From: an uncultured Rubripirellula sp.
GTDB lineage: Bacteria; Planctomycetota; Planctomycetia; Pirellulales; Pirellulaceae
DNA length: 64,000 bases
Direction of reading: 5' to 3'
Assembly: GCA_938045805.1 (NCBI GenBank)
Contig: CALIBL010000021.1
Location: 1 to 64,000, forward strand
Positions 27,222 to 36,501 of this stretch are shown piece by piece; the stretch's first letter is position 1; every line of letters starts with the position of its first letter. Below the pieces are notes generated by a model. It did not search any database and was not told the DNA's origin. It saw only the letters and a list, made by a program, of their open reading frames with translations. A program made the position numbers and the translations under genes.

Positions 27222-29279
27222 TTACACCCAATGCAAGCCTTCGTCCTCTGGAGCTTCATCTGCATCTAAGAAGGCTAGGTGGTCCGGATTGAAAAATCTC
27301 CCGAGGATGAAACGGACAGGAACGAGGAGTGCAATGAATACCGGGAAGAGAATTCGCACCGGTGCGTAGGGATAAAGATTGATTACGCATAGAATCACTA
27401 AGCAAATGAATTGACAGAGGGTAAAAAGGTGGATGCTTTTGGTGGGCACTCGTCGTGTGTAGTGATTCATTGGGTACAGTGACGAATCCATCAACCAAAA
27501 GCTAAGTCGCTCGATGAATTGAACACCTTTTAGTGAAACAAAACCCATGTAAAGGAAGATTCCGTAGAGCGCAGCCATGGGGACATATTGGAGCAGCGGA
27601 AGCACAAGCAAGGTGCCTCCAATCAAAACGTGAATCACGACCGGTGAGATTCTATTTTCAGCAACGTGGACAATTTCGCTGTGTTGACCATTTCCGTCAA
27701 CCATTTCCTCCGACCAAGCAAGTGACCTGACATGGGCGAGTGAACGCACGGTTGCAGCCACCATCCATGGCCATCCAAAGAGCGAGCAGACACCCACCAA
27801 CAATCCGATGACTGCGAGATCAAGGTGATAAGACTCACCTTTAGTCAGGCGATTTTCAGGGCTGTTCACAAGACGAGCTGTGATGTTCTGAGATAAGAAA
27901 ATCAAAACAGCCGCGAGTATTGCTGGTCCGATTGCCGCAAATCGGATCCACAAGGGTACTGCCCCAAAGTCAACAAACCAGCTACTTGTTTCTGTAGAGG
28001 ATTCAACCGTTTTCCCAATCTCCAGAGTCTTAAGAGTGGATTCATCTCCAAGCCACCACGCCACGCCTATCATGCAAACAAGTGCAATGGATGGGCCAAA
28101 GTCAGCAAGGAATTCTCGCATCCATGGGAAGAGGTATTTGCTGCTTCGTAAGCGAGCGAGTGTCATCGCGATGTAGAAAGTTCCAATCGCAAGGATTAAT
28201 GCGAGCAAGGCACGGATGTAGGAGGTTGCGTCATTTGAATTCTGAAAGCCTATCACAAGGTTGTCGACAGCTTTGTAGATGAAAATCAGTGACATCAACG
28301 CGGAAAAGATTTCATCAGTGAAGCGAGTGAAGTATCGCATCAGGTTACTTGCATTGGTGATTGCTAAGAGGAGGGTGAATAAACCTGTCCAAATACCGAC
28401 CCATCCATAGATTCCCAAGAAATTCTCTGACTGGTCCATTTTGCCGCACAGCTGATACAGAATGATCGTAAAGATCAGCAGCGGCCCAATTCCACCGAGG
28501 ATGATTAAGGGTTGGCCGGCTAAAAGTGCGTACGCCAATCCGCATACAACGGTCGCTTGAAGCATCTGCTCGGCACCAATCAGGCCTCCCGTTTCGAGTC
28601 CCATCAGGCCGCCGAAGGTGACCGCAGGAGCTAAGCAGGCAAAGAACATGAAGAAAATGGAAGCAACCGTTTTTGCTCTAAGACCATCTCGGAAATCATT
28701 CAAGTAATGTGGTATTCGTCTTTTTATATCTGAAACTAAGCCAGCAAATAATTTTGGGTCTGTCTTGAGGCCTTCAGTAACTTCACGAGCTTTTGGCGGA
28801 GCCGCAAGTACATTTCGGTTTACATGTCGCTCCATTGCGTCAAGCATGTCTTGCTGACTGTCGCCATACATCATTTCAAAATGCACAACGTTGTCGCTCA
28901 TTAAACGAGCAATGGAAGATAGGGTGTCTAGATGGCTCGCGGTTTGTTGCGTTGATCCGATGAGCAAGAAGATGTACCGAGTGGGAACACCATCAGGCGC
29001 ACCCATGTTCGATGCGTGTTTTAGCCGAATAAAAACCATTGCTGGTTCCGCAATGGCATCATCATAAAAGTGTGGCACCGCACAGGCGTGACCAATCACC
29101 GTGGGCACCGATTTTTCTCGTTCCTTCAGGCCCACCGAAACCATTGTTTGCTGGTTCTCGGGCAATCTTCCTGTCTGCACCAAAAATTCGACTGCAGCTT
29201 CGATGATGTCTTCCATTGTGGAAGCATCGAGATTTAACAGGCAACTACCTTCGGCGATCGATCTAAACAGGAAGTTCAT
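27222..29279 (-). CDS. PTS EIIA-like domain fused to SLC4-type bicarbonate transporter
   Basis: In this 685-residue fusion, residues 1-155 match PTS EIIA type 2 (fructose/nitrogen type) with the phosphorylatable-His context GHACAVPHFYDD (H70). Residues from about 190 form an SLC4/band 3-like membrane domain with FFMFFACLAPAVTFGGLMG and the family hallmark GQPLIILGGIGPLLIF, and roughly a dozen hydrophobic segments ending PVRFILGRFF. SLC4 proteins move bicarbonate, often with sodium, or borate. The EIIA domain suggests that transport is regulated by phosphorylation or by nitrogen or carbon status. No EI or HPr gene lies near. It is a single gene, divergent from the ABC permease and convergent with the B12 operon. 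Confidence 0.85.
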   Translation of the reverse strand: MNFLFRSIAEGSCLLNLDASTMEDIIEAAVEFLVQTGRLPENQQTMVSVGLKEREKSVPTVIGHACAVPHFYDDAIAEPAMVFIRLKHASNMGAPDGVPTRYIFLLIGSTQQTASHLDTLSSIARLMSDNVVHFEMMYGDSQQDMLDAMERHVNRNVLAAPPKAREVTEGLKTDPKLFAGLVSDIKRRIPHYLNDFRDGLRAKTVASIFFMFFACLAPAVTFGGLMGLETGGLIGAEQMLQATVVCGLAYALLAGQPLIILGGIGPLLIFTIILYQLCGKMDQSENFLGIYGWVGIWTGLFTLLLAITNASNLMRYFTRFTDEIFSALMSLIFIYKAVDNLVIGFQNSNDATSYIRALLALILAIGTFYIAMTLARLRSSKYLFPWMREFLADFGPSIALVCMIGVAWWLGDESTLKTLEIGKTVESSTETSSWFVDFGAVPLWIRFAAIGPAILAAVLIFLSQNITARLVNSPENRLTKGESYHLDLAVIGLLVGVCSLFGWPWMVAATVRSLAHVRSLAWSEEMVDGNGQHSEIVHVAENRISPVVIHVLIGGTLLVLPLLQYVPMAALYGIFLYMGFVSLKGVQFIERLSFWLMDSSLYPMNHYTRRVPTKSIHLFTLCQFICLVILCVINLYPYAPVRILFPVFIALLVPVRFILGRFFNPDHLAFLDADEAPEDEGLHWV

Positions 29280-29741
29280 GATAGATTTTGCGGGTGAGAA
29301 TAGGTGTTGCGAGTTCGGCGATTTCGATATCGAAACACGACAAACTCATAGCAAGCCAAATGCTTGCGATTTTCCAACTGCATGGATTTTAGACCGATTG
29401 GCAATCTCAAGAAAACTTCAGTCTTTGGGGAAACAATCAGATAACGGTTGATTTGACCCCGTTAGATAGTAATCAGGTTGAAGGTTGCTCGAGAGAACCG
29501 ATGGCCCGATAAGGTGTTTCGCTACCTGAAACCAATGTTTTTATCACCGATTGAAAATGAAAGATCAGCAGTTTGAATCCGTTGTATTTCCGTGCTGACG
29601 TGTGTCAATTCTCTCGGAAAACTATTGTGAAACTCCATAAAGTTCGGCTTTCCGCGAGTATTCACTTTGGTAATCTATTCTGAGAGAACAGATTTTGGAA
29701 TCGTTGATTCATCCTCATTCCATCACAAGCATCAAGCTTTC
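29280..29741. other. Intergenic, divergent promoter region, nothing identified
   Basis: About 460 bases separate the divergent bicarbonate transporter and ABC permease genes. I found no convincing ORF, RNA motif or strong promoter. Open frames here are short or extend from neighbouring genes. Confidence 0.5.
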
Positions 29742-31508
29742 ATGCTGGGTCCAATTTTTCACCGCGAAGCTGCAGTAACTCCCAAACGTCCCAAGACGTT
29801 TGTGGCTCGAGGTCTATACGTCCTTTCTCTTTTCGCTCTCCTCTGCACGGGGTATCTCGTGTTGGATGGTTCTCGGTCGCTTGCCACCAGTGGCGACGCT
29901 GCCAAGTTTGGTGGGTGGATGTTCACGTTGCTTGCTCCATTGCAGCTTTTAGTGCTCTCAAGTTTGGCGGCTGTCGGTGCAGCGGCTAGTGTTGCTCAGG
30001 AAAAAGATCGTAGGACGCTTATTCTTCTTCTGTTGACGCGGCTAACCGGAGTTGAACTGGTCATCGGTAAATTAGGTGCAACACTCTTGGCGCCGTTTAC
30101 GTTACTACTAGCTGCCTTACCGCTGTTTTTGATTCTTCCTCTATTAGGGGGAGTTTCACCTTCGCAAGTGGTTGGTGTGTTTCTCGTGACAGCTGTTACG
30201 GTCATCTTGGCGGGGAGTGTCGGTACCGTGGTGGGATTGTGGCGTGAGAAGACATTCCAAGCCATCGCAATGACGGTACTGGGGCTTCTGACCTATTTGG
30301 GGATCGGGGAATTACTTGCCACTCAATGGGTGGATGCACCTGTAGCTGTTCAACTATCGGTTAGTCCAATAAGAGCGTTAGCTGCAGCAGCATCGCCAAT
30401 GGCTAGTATTTTGGAGGAATCGTTTGCGGCGATTACCGTTTTTGTCATCACGAATCTTATTCTTTCGGTGCTTGTGTTATTGGTCGGCATTAACCGTGTG
30501 CGAGTTTGGAATCCGTCTCGAGAGTTACGACTCAAGAACACGGAGGAGGATGAAAAGACAGAGGCGGAGGACAAGCAGATCTCATGGAAAGCGCGCGAGC
30601 CAAAATCTGTCTGGGCTAACCCCATTTTGTGGAGGGAGATTTGCACATGGGCTTATGGGCGAAAAGTTGTTGTGATTCGTGTTGCCTTTGTCATTCTGTT
30701 TTGTCTGATCGCCGGCGTGCTCCAGTCTCAGATCGGTGATGGTAGTGCTTATGAAAAAGCTGGGAATATAGGGCGAGCTTTACCATCGGCTACACTTCCC
30801 ATCGCCGGACTAGGAGTGGTTAGTCTTGTGCTCGTGAATGCACTCGCAGTCAATTCCGTTACCAATGAGAGAGACGGACTGGCTTTGGACTTGCTGCTGG
30901 TAACTGATCTGAGTCCACGTGAATTTGTATTTGGGAAGCTTGTAGGCGTTGTTTATGTTGGTAAGGAGATGATTCTTCTTCCCCTTTTCATGCTCATCTA
31001 CTTAGCAATTCAAGAAGTGATGTCCTACGAGAATATGGTTTACGCGATCTTGGGATCAGTGATCTTGTTTGCGTTCGTTATCATGCTAGGAATTCATTGT
31101 GGCCTGAATTACGTGTCCGGAAGAACAGCGATACTCAACAGCATTGGCACGGTGTTTTTTCTCTGTGTTGGAATCGCAATCTGCATGACCATCATGGTGA
31201 GTTTTCGTGGAGCATTTCAGCTACAGCTGGCACCTTTCTTAGTGATGATTCTTGGTGGTGGAGCCGCTTTATTCGCTTCTCTGGGTTGGAGGAATCCGAG
31301 CTCGGCAGTCTTCTTCGCTTCTTTCGGGCTTCCGCTTGTCACGTTTTATGCCATCACCCAATTTTTGCTTCAAACAGACCATCTTTATGTTTTTGTTGCA
31401 TTACTGGCTGGCTATGTCTTCACGACTGCCGCGATGATGATTCCAGCCTTGAGTGAATTTGATGTCTCCTTGGAGCGTGGTCGAGGTGCGGTTGGAGATG
31501 AAAATTGA
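29742..31508 (+). CDS. ABC-2 type transporter permease
   Basis: This 588-residue polytopic membrane protein starts at ATG 29742 (MLGPIFHREA); the open frame goes back to 29667 but that part is not hydrophobic or family-like. It is two similar halves. Each begins with a P(I)xxRE-type motif (GPIFHREAAV near the start and ANPILWREICTW near residue 320) followed by about six transmembrane segments, with an acidic charged linker at about 265-310. Segments such as EKDRRTLILLLLTRLTGVELVIGKL and NERDGLALDLLLVTDLSPREFVFGKL are the ABC-2 coupling region, repeated. No ATPase gene is adjacent. Its stop codon overlaps the start of the DUF21 gene, so the three + strand genes here are coupled. Confidence 0.8.
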   Translation: MLGPIFHREAAVTPKRPKTFVARGLYVLSLFALLCTGYLVLDGSRSLATSGDAAKFGGWMFTLLAPLQLLVLSSLAAVGAAASVAQEKDRRTLILLLLTRLTGVELVIGKLGATLLAPFTLLLAALPLFLILPLLGGVSPSQVVGVFLVTAVTVILAGSVGTVVGLWREKTFQAIAMTVLGLLTYLGIGELLATQWVDAPVAVQLSVSPIRALAAAASPMASILEESFAAITVFVITNLILSVLVLLVGINRVRVWNPSRELRLKNTEEDEKTEAEDKQISWKAREPKSVWANPILWREICTWAYGRKVVVIRVAFVILFCLIAGVLQSQIGDGSAYEKAGNIGRALPSATLPIAGLGVVSLVLVNALAVNSVTNERDGLALDLLLVTDLSPREFVFGKLVGVVYVGKEMILLPLFMLIYLAIQEVMSYENMVYAILGSVILFAFVIMLGIHCGLNYVSGRTAILNSIGTVFFLCVGIAICMTIMVSFRGAFQLQLAPFLVMILGGGAALFASLGWRNPSSAVFFASFGLPLVTFYAITQFLLQTDHLYVFVALLAGYVFTTAAMMIPALSEFDVSLERGRGAVGDEN

Positions 31509-32761
31509 CTCTTCTCGTACAAGCTTGGCCTTGGCTTGTTGGGATGGTGATACTGATGCTATTCAGCGCCATCTTCAGTGGTAGTGAAGCTGCACTTTTC
31601 TCGCTTGATCAGGCTTCGCGAAAAAAATTACGATCCATGGGAGGCTCTGGCAAACAGGCTGACAACTTGCTGGACCAGCCTGATCTCCTTTTGTCAGCCA
31701 TTCTGTTTTGGAATCTGCTGATCAACATGACCTACTTTGCCATTGCGGCAATTGTTGGTGATCGGCTTGGATCGGAGATGGATCATGGGACGTCAGTGAC
31801 GATGCTTTTCACTCTAGGCAGTCTCTTGGCGATTATTTTTTTCAGTGAGATGCTGCCTAAAAGCTTTGCGGTAATTTCACCGGTATGGATAGCAGCCTGG
31901 ATGGGTGCTCCGCTGGCAATTGCGTTTCAATTAGTTCGACCAATTCTTCCCTTGGTAACCGCAAGTAATCGATTAGCGAGTCGACTTATTTGGCCCACCT
32001 TCGAACCAGAGGACGAGATAAGCCTCGATGATATTGAGCGAGCAATTGAATTGGGAACGGATGATGCAGCATTAAGGAGACGCGAGCGGGCCGCGTTGCG
32101 GGGACTAGTTGAGATCGCTGAGACAAGGATCGTTGAATTGATGCAACCACGGACGAGGTTGTGGATGGCGAGTAACCTGAGTGAGATTGACGTAGATGAG
32201 GCAGTTCGTTGCAGTCATTTAATGGTCACCAATCTCGATGGTGATATGATTCGTGCTGCCATCGCGATTCGCACCCTTAGGCCCAGTCAATTTGATCAAC
32301 TCGAAGATAATCTTGAGGCAGTTGTCTACGTACCTTGGTCTGCATTTGCTTCACAGGTTCTGGATGAGATGCAGGCCGCAGAATGCTCTGTTGCTGTGAT
32401 CGTTAATGAATTCGGGGAGCTTGCCGGTGCTGTAACCAAGAATGAGATATTGAGCTTCATCATGACAATCAGAAATGATGAGGACGCGGATGCCGCGTGG
32501 TCGATTCAAGAGCTCGGTGATGGCATTTTTAGAACACTTGGTTCCGTAAGCGTTAGGAGCGTGGCGCGACGACTTGGTGCAGAGGTGGATGAAGAAGGCG
32601 TCACGACGTTGATGGGTTTAGTCCAGCGGCAGAACGGAAGATTCCCTCGAATAGGTGATCGGGCAACGCTTGGGGAGTACCAGCTCTTAGTGCAAAGCGA
32701 GGCGGAGGAAGGTTGGGTCATAGAAATTGAACGTTTAGATGATCAGCTGGGAGAATCATAA
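31505..32761 (+). CDS. CNNM/DUF21-CBS-CorC_HlyC domain protein
   Basis: The 418-residue protein starts at a TTG that overlaps the previous stop (TTGA). Its N-terminal DUF21/CNNM membrane domain has FSAIFSGSEAALFSLDQASRKKL and FFSEMLPKSFAV. A CBS-like pair follows (RIVELMQPRTRLWMAS; CSVAVIVNEFGELAGAVTKNEIL), then a C-terminal CorC_HlyC domain (LGSVSVRSVARRLGAEVDEEGVTTLMGLVQRQNGRFPRIGD). Members of this family take part in magnesium or cobalt ion homeostasis; the haemolysin name in databases is historical. The following gene encodes a shorter relative beginning one base before this gene ends. Cytoplasmic-membrane location is inferred. Confidence 0.88.
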   Translation: MTLLVQAWPWLVGMVILMLFSAIFSGSEAALFSLDQASRKKLRSMGGSGKQADNLLDQPDLLLSAILFWNLLINMTYFAIAAIVGDRLGSEMDHGTSVTMLFTLGSLLAIIFFSEMLPKSFAVISPVWIAAWMGAPLAIAFQLVRPILPLVTASNRLASRLIWPTFEPEDEISLDDIERAIELGTDDAALRRRERAALRGLVEIAETRIVELMQPRTRLWMASNLSEIDVDEAVRCSHLMVTNLDGDMIRAAIAIRTLRPSQFDQLEDNLEAVVYVPWSAFASQVLDEMQAAECSVAVIVNEFGELAGAVTKNEILSFIMTIRNDEDADAAWSIQELGDGIFRTLGSVSVRSVARRLGAEVDEEGVTTLMGLVQRQNGRFPRIGDRATLGEYQLLVQSEAEEGWVIEIERLDDQLGES

Positions 32762-33702
32762 TGCTGATCGCAGTCGTTCTTTTCTTTTTTGGCTTGCTTC
32801 TTAGCGCATTCTTTAGTGGCACTGAAACTGGACTCTATCGAGTCTCTCGCACGCGATTAGTGTTGGATGCTTTGGGTGGATCACGTTCTTCGCGAGCACT
32901 TATCTGGTTGTTGAATCGTCCAGCCATCTTCGTCGCGACTGCTCTGGTGGGAAACAATGTTGCCAATTATTTAACGAGTTTTTCGATTGTTTCGGCAACT
33001 GGATTAATGGTTGAAAGTGGATCAATAGCAGAATTGCTCGGTCCCATATTTTTGACGCCCGTTGTGTTTGTTTTTGGCGAGCTATTGCCTAAGTATCTAT
33101 TCTTCCACGCGCCTTATCGCCTATTGCGTTCCACGCGAACATTATTGCTGGGTTTTGCAATTCTCCTAGCACCAGTTTCTATTGTCTTAGGTGCATTAGG
33201 CGTCGTGCTACGAAAGATCACTGGAAAGACACCATTTCCCGTACGCTTGACGATGGCCAAACGTGAATTGGATAAAGTTCTTCAGGCGGGACATGAAGCA
33301 GGGATATTAGCTGCGGGGCAGCGAAAATTCGCTAGGCAGCTTCTAGAGGTTGGTAACCAACGAGCGATATCATTCGGCGTTTCCGTATCGCGTGTGGCTC
33401 AAGTTGAATTGCCAATTGATTTAGAGCGAGCTCGGAACGAAGCGAGGAAATGCAACCATTCGATCATCCTCGTTTCTAGTGAAGAGAGAATCGTCGGCTA
33501 CTTTCGATATGCAGATCTTCTAACCGCGGCGGATGAGGTTCCGTGGCAGGCTGTTAGTGAAGCCAAATCCGACGACCGTCATCTCCGTGTTTTGCTGAAG
33601 CTTTACGATGCTGGAAGTGAAGTTGCTCTTCTAAAGGGAGAGGGCGGTAAGCCAAAAGGTTTGGTGACGCGCAGGCAGTTACTTGAACCACTAATCAAAT
33701 AG
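32761..33702 (+). CDS. Shorter CNNM/DUF21 domain protein (paralogue)
   Basis: The 313-residue protein has the same N-terminal membrane domain as its upstream neighbour (LLSAFFSGTETGLYRVSRTRL; VFGELLPKYLFFHAPYRLL) with about four hydrophobic segments. It has a reduced CBS-like region (ILVSSEERIVGYFRYADLL, GKPKGLVTRRQLLEPL) and no CorC_HlyC domain. ATG 32761 overlaps the upstream TAA by one base, a layout typical of translational coupling. The two proteins may form a heterodimer, since CNNM/CorC transporters act as dimers; this is inference. Confidence 0.85.
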   Translation: MLIAVVLFFFGLLLSAFFSGTETGLYRVSRTRLVLDALGGSRSSRALIWLLNRPAIFVATALVGNNVANYLTSFSIVSATGLMVESGSIAELLGPIFLTPVVFVFGELLPKYLFFHAPYRLLRSTRTLLLGFAILLAPVSIVLGALGVVLRKITGKTPFPVRLTMAKRELDKVLQAGHEAGILAAGQRKFARQLLEVGNQRAISFGVSVSRVAQVELPIDLERARNEARKCNHSIILVSSEERIVGYFRYADLLTAADEVPWQAVSEAKSDDRHLRVLLKLYDAGSEVALLKGEGGKPKGLVTRRQLLEPLIK

Positions 33703-33751
33703 AGTGGTTTTTCCGGATTGCGATGAGACTTTCTGGGGTTGAGGCAAAAGA

Positions 33752-34057
33752 TTAGGACTTTGTGTAGCCAAGTTGCATCATGACCCTTAGAAGTTCATCG
33801 CAAGTCAGGTAGCGTCGATGGTGTCTTAGTTTGTAGCGGTCAATCGCTAATGCTAACTCGCGTCCCGCAGCAGAGAGGCCGCGGTGGCCATCACCGAACT
33901 GACGACGTTCTAGACGATTTGGGTCGTCAGTTGTTTGTTTTCGTCGGTCTGCAAATGTTGGTACGCCGCTAGACTCCACCACTGCTAGCTTGCTTGAGCC
34001 GAATGGTAGGGAAGATTGGTGAAACGAATTCAAATTGGGTGTGTTAGAGATCGACAT
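33752..34057 (-). CDS. Small planctomycete-type protein of unknown function
   Basis: Taking ATG 34057 (MSISNTPNLN) gives 101 residues; the frame also runs back to 34126. The C-terminal half (ERRQFGDGHRGLSAAGREL, AIDRYKLRHHRRYLTCDE, LLRVMMQLGYTKS) is a helical, strongly charged block that I associate with conserved planctomycete small proteins, but with no known function. The N-terminal part is Ser/Asn-rich. No membrane segment or metal motif is seen. Confidence 0.6.
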   Translation of the reverse strand: MSISNTPNLNSFHQSSLPFGSSKLAVVESSGVPTFADRRKQTTDDPNRLERRQFGDGHRGLSAAGRELALAIDRYKLRHHRRYLTCDELLRVMMQLGYTKS

Positions 34058-34249
34058 TTTGATTCTCGGGAAACGGATACCTTCGCTTGCTAAAGCAACT
34101 AGAGACCTTCCTCTCAAGTGAACCATAGGTCAGGAATACCATCAGTCGACGAGAAAAATAGAAAATATTTTCTTCAAAAGCAGACATCACAATCCCATTC
34201 AAAAATCCTCTGTGCGGATGAAACGGGACTCAATGGAGAAGAAGGTTTA

Positions 34250-35158
34250 CTATCGGCGATCTGGTAACGCAGCGATGCGTGATTGCTGATGCTCAAGTTG
34301 TGACATCCAAGTCGCCTCATCTGACGAGTCGATTTGAAGCTGTTTTGCTCGGTCGACTGCTTTGGATGCGTCGTTTTTTTTGCCTTGAAGCAGCGCCAAT
34401 TCAGCGAGTTGCAAATGCGGAGTGGCGTCGAGCGGAGCTTTTTCTGAGGCCCTTGCAAAGCAGCGTCTAGCGTCTTCAAGTCGTCCCAGCTCGCGCATTG
34501 CGATACCCCTGAGAAGGTCGACTTCAGCGGGAGATTCCTTCAGTCCCTTCTCGTCCTGCACTCGATCTAAAGTTGCAAGCACTCGGTCATGGCGTGATTG
34601 CATCAGATAAATATGTGCGGTTTCTAACTGCACCTCAGGGTAATCAGGCTGGAGAGCAAGGGCTCGATGGTAGGTCGCCAAGGCTTCATCGAGTTCCTGT
34701 GAAGCGCGAAGGCAGTCTCCCCGCAATGCCCACGCTTGAGCAGAGTTCCGGTCAGAGTCTAAAGCCCAAAGACTATGTTGATTAGCCTCTTCGATACGTC
34801 CGAGCTCTAAGTACATGCGTCCCAAGCGTTGAACTAATTTTGGATCACCCGCACTGAGCTCAACCGCCTTTTCCATCTGCTCCACTGCTAGTTCCTGATC
34901 TCCCCTTTTCCAATATGATTCGGCGAGCCCCCAATGCGCTCGATCATCGTCATCGGAGATTTCTAACGCTTCAAGAAAAAGAGCTTCCGCCGAATCCCAG
35001 TTGCCATCATGCATAGCTTGAAATCCTTGACCTGATAATCGTCTGGCAGAGATAGATTGGCTTCCATCACCAAAGCTATTGATGGCACGACACCCCGAAC
35101 TCGCCCACAAAAGAAGTAGGAGCAGGGAGAAGGATGTCATGTTGGTTGATGAATTCAT
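34250..35158 (-). CDS. TPR-repeat protein, probable exported or lipoprotein
   Basis: This protein has 302 residues (ATG 35140, MTSFSLLLLLLW, is an alternative start). An N-terminal hydrophobic stretch ends WASSGC, which could be a weak lipobox, so membrane attachment outside the cytoplasm is likely. The rest is a run of about six TPR motifs (for example RRLSGQGFQAMHDGNWDSAE, AHWGLAESYWKRGDQELAVE, AWALRGDCLRASQELDEALA). It is a helical scaffold for protein contacts; the partner is unknown. It stands between two unrelated small genes. Confidence 0.8.
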   Translation of the reverse strand: MNSSTNMTSFSLLLLLLWASSGCRAINSFGDGSQSISARRLSGQGFQAMHDGNWDSAEALFLEALEISDDDDRAHWGLAESYWKRGDQELAVEQMEKAVELSAGDPKLVQRLGRMYLELGRIEEANQHSLWALDSDRNSAQAWALRGDCLRASQELDEALATYHRALALQPDYPEVQLETAHIYLMQSRHDRVLATLDRVQDEKGLKESPAEVDLLRGIAMRELGRLEDARRCFARASEKAPLDATPHLQLAELALLQGKKNDASKAVDRAKQLQIDSSDEATWMSQLEHQQSRIAALPDRR

Positions 35159-35425
35159 CGATTTGGCTCGTTGACACCGAGAAACACTCTCAATCGTATC
35201 TTGCTATGGTTCACGTCTGTGACGCTAGACCAATTAGAGACAGGCGGGGTATTCTTTCAGCCTAGGGCGCAGAATGGATGTCGATGCTAGCGTTTGCAGA
35301 GTAATTTTTTTGCCGCGCACGTGAATGGATCGATCAAGAAAAGATGAGATTTATCTGCTTTCGAATTGGCTCACATCCTGCCAAGATAGGGATCCTGTTA
35401 ATAAGGACTTAGGAGTGATGTTTAG

Positions 35426-35857
35426 ATGCCGAAGACTTTTTCCGCGATGGGCCTTAAGTTTCTATATCCCGATAACTGGGTGTCGCAGACAGAGGGTGAC
35501 AATGAAGAAAACCCAGCTGTGATGTTGGATCTGCCGTCGGGTGGTTTTTTCACGCTCGAGCCCGTCGAATCGGGGCAATCGCTAGAGGTCTTGGTTGACC
35601 AGATTGCTGAAACCTTTAAGGATGAGTACGGCGAGGTGGAAGCAGAGGAATTGCAGCTTAAATCTGAGGATTTACCGGGTATTCAATTCGCGGTTGATTA
35701 TCGATTCTACTATCTCGATCTGCTAATCATCTCACGACTGATGTTTACGGAAATCTCTGGTCGCAATTACGCAATCCAGTTCCAATCTGAGAGTCGTGAT
35801 TTCGAGAAAAATGAGATGGTTATCAACGCCATTTTGAAGCAACTCGAATCCGTCTAG
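35426..35857 (+). CDS. Hypothetical 143-aa protein (PsbP/DUF1795-like)
   Basis: The start ATG 35426 gives MPKTFSAMGLKFLYPDNW. The pattern FLYPDNW ... GGFFTLEP ... EVLVDQIAETFKDEYGEVEAEE ... YRFYYLDLLIISRLMFTEISGRNYAIQFQSESRDFEKNE resembles PsbP-like/DUF1795 proteins, which are single-domain alpha-beta folds of unknown role. There is no signal peptide or membrane segment. It converges with the Fur-family gene, the two overlapping by 4 bases at their stop codons. Confidence 0.65.
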   Translation: MPKTFSAMGLKFLYPDNWVSQTEGDNEENPAVMLDLPSGGFFTLEPVESGQSLEVLVDQIAETFKDEYGEVEAEELQLKSEDLPGIQFAVDYRFYYLDLLIISRLMFTEISGRNYAIQFQSESRDFEKNEMVINAILKQLESV

Positions 35858-36357
35858 ACGAGATCTTGTTTTCTCTTTTTTCGACGTAATTTTCCACAGT
35901 CTTTGCATGTTCCATGGATGATCATGCGGTGTCCCGAGACGCGGAAATTGATTTCAGTCGCAACTTTATCCCTAATCAGAACAAGTTCTTCACTTTGAAA
36001 CTCGATCAGCTTGCGGCAAATGGTGCAGTACAGATGATCGTGCTGAGGGTAGCCGTAATCTAATTCGTAGACGGTCCGTCCATCTAGTTGAAAACTATTG
36101 AGTAATCCGGCATCCACAAATTCACGGAGCGTCCGGTAAACCGTCGCCGAGCTAACGTAGTTCTCTTCGCCTCGACGCGGTAAGCGATCGATTAGCTCAT
36201 CTGCATCAAAATGATCATGCTCGCGGAAAACTGCTTCGATCAGAAACTTACGTTGGCTGGTTTGTCGAAGGCCGCGGGTTTGCAGATACTCCTCGAACCG
36301 CTCCTGTGGAGACAGTGATACGCGAAGCGGTTCGAGTGATTCGGATGAATTCGACAC
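35854..36357 (-). CDS. Fur-family transcriptional regulator
   Basis: The 167-residue protein has an N-terminal winged helix (RFEEYLQTRGLRQTSQRKFLI; YVSSATVYRTLREFVDAGLL) and a C-terminal metal-binding dimerisation domain. The metal motif HDHLYCTICRKLIEF and the second Cys pair CKDC agree with Fur, Zur or PerR proteins that carry structural zinc. HFDADELIDRLP is the usual Fur-family contact region. Which metal or signal it senses cannot be decided from sequence. The 3' end overlaps the convergent gene by 4 bases. No iron-uptake gene is visible nearby. Confidence 0.92.
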   Translation of the reverse strand: MSNSSESLEPLRVSLSPQERFEEYLQTRGLRQTSQRKFLIEAVFREHDHFDADELIDRLPRRGEENYVSSATVYRTLREFVDAGLLNSFQLDGRTVYELDYGYPQHDHLYCTICRKLIEFQSEELVLIRDKVATEINFRVSGHRMIIHGTCKDCGKLRRKKRKQDLV

Positions 36358-36501
36358 GGCTATTCAAGAGTAGATGGGAAATGGGCGATTCGGTGTTAGA
36401 CGCAGACACGACCGACGCGACAACCATTGTCACGAGGAAAGGCTACATCTCTCATCAACGAACGCCCTACATCATAGCTTTTTTCACCGTGTAGGAAATT
36501 T

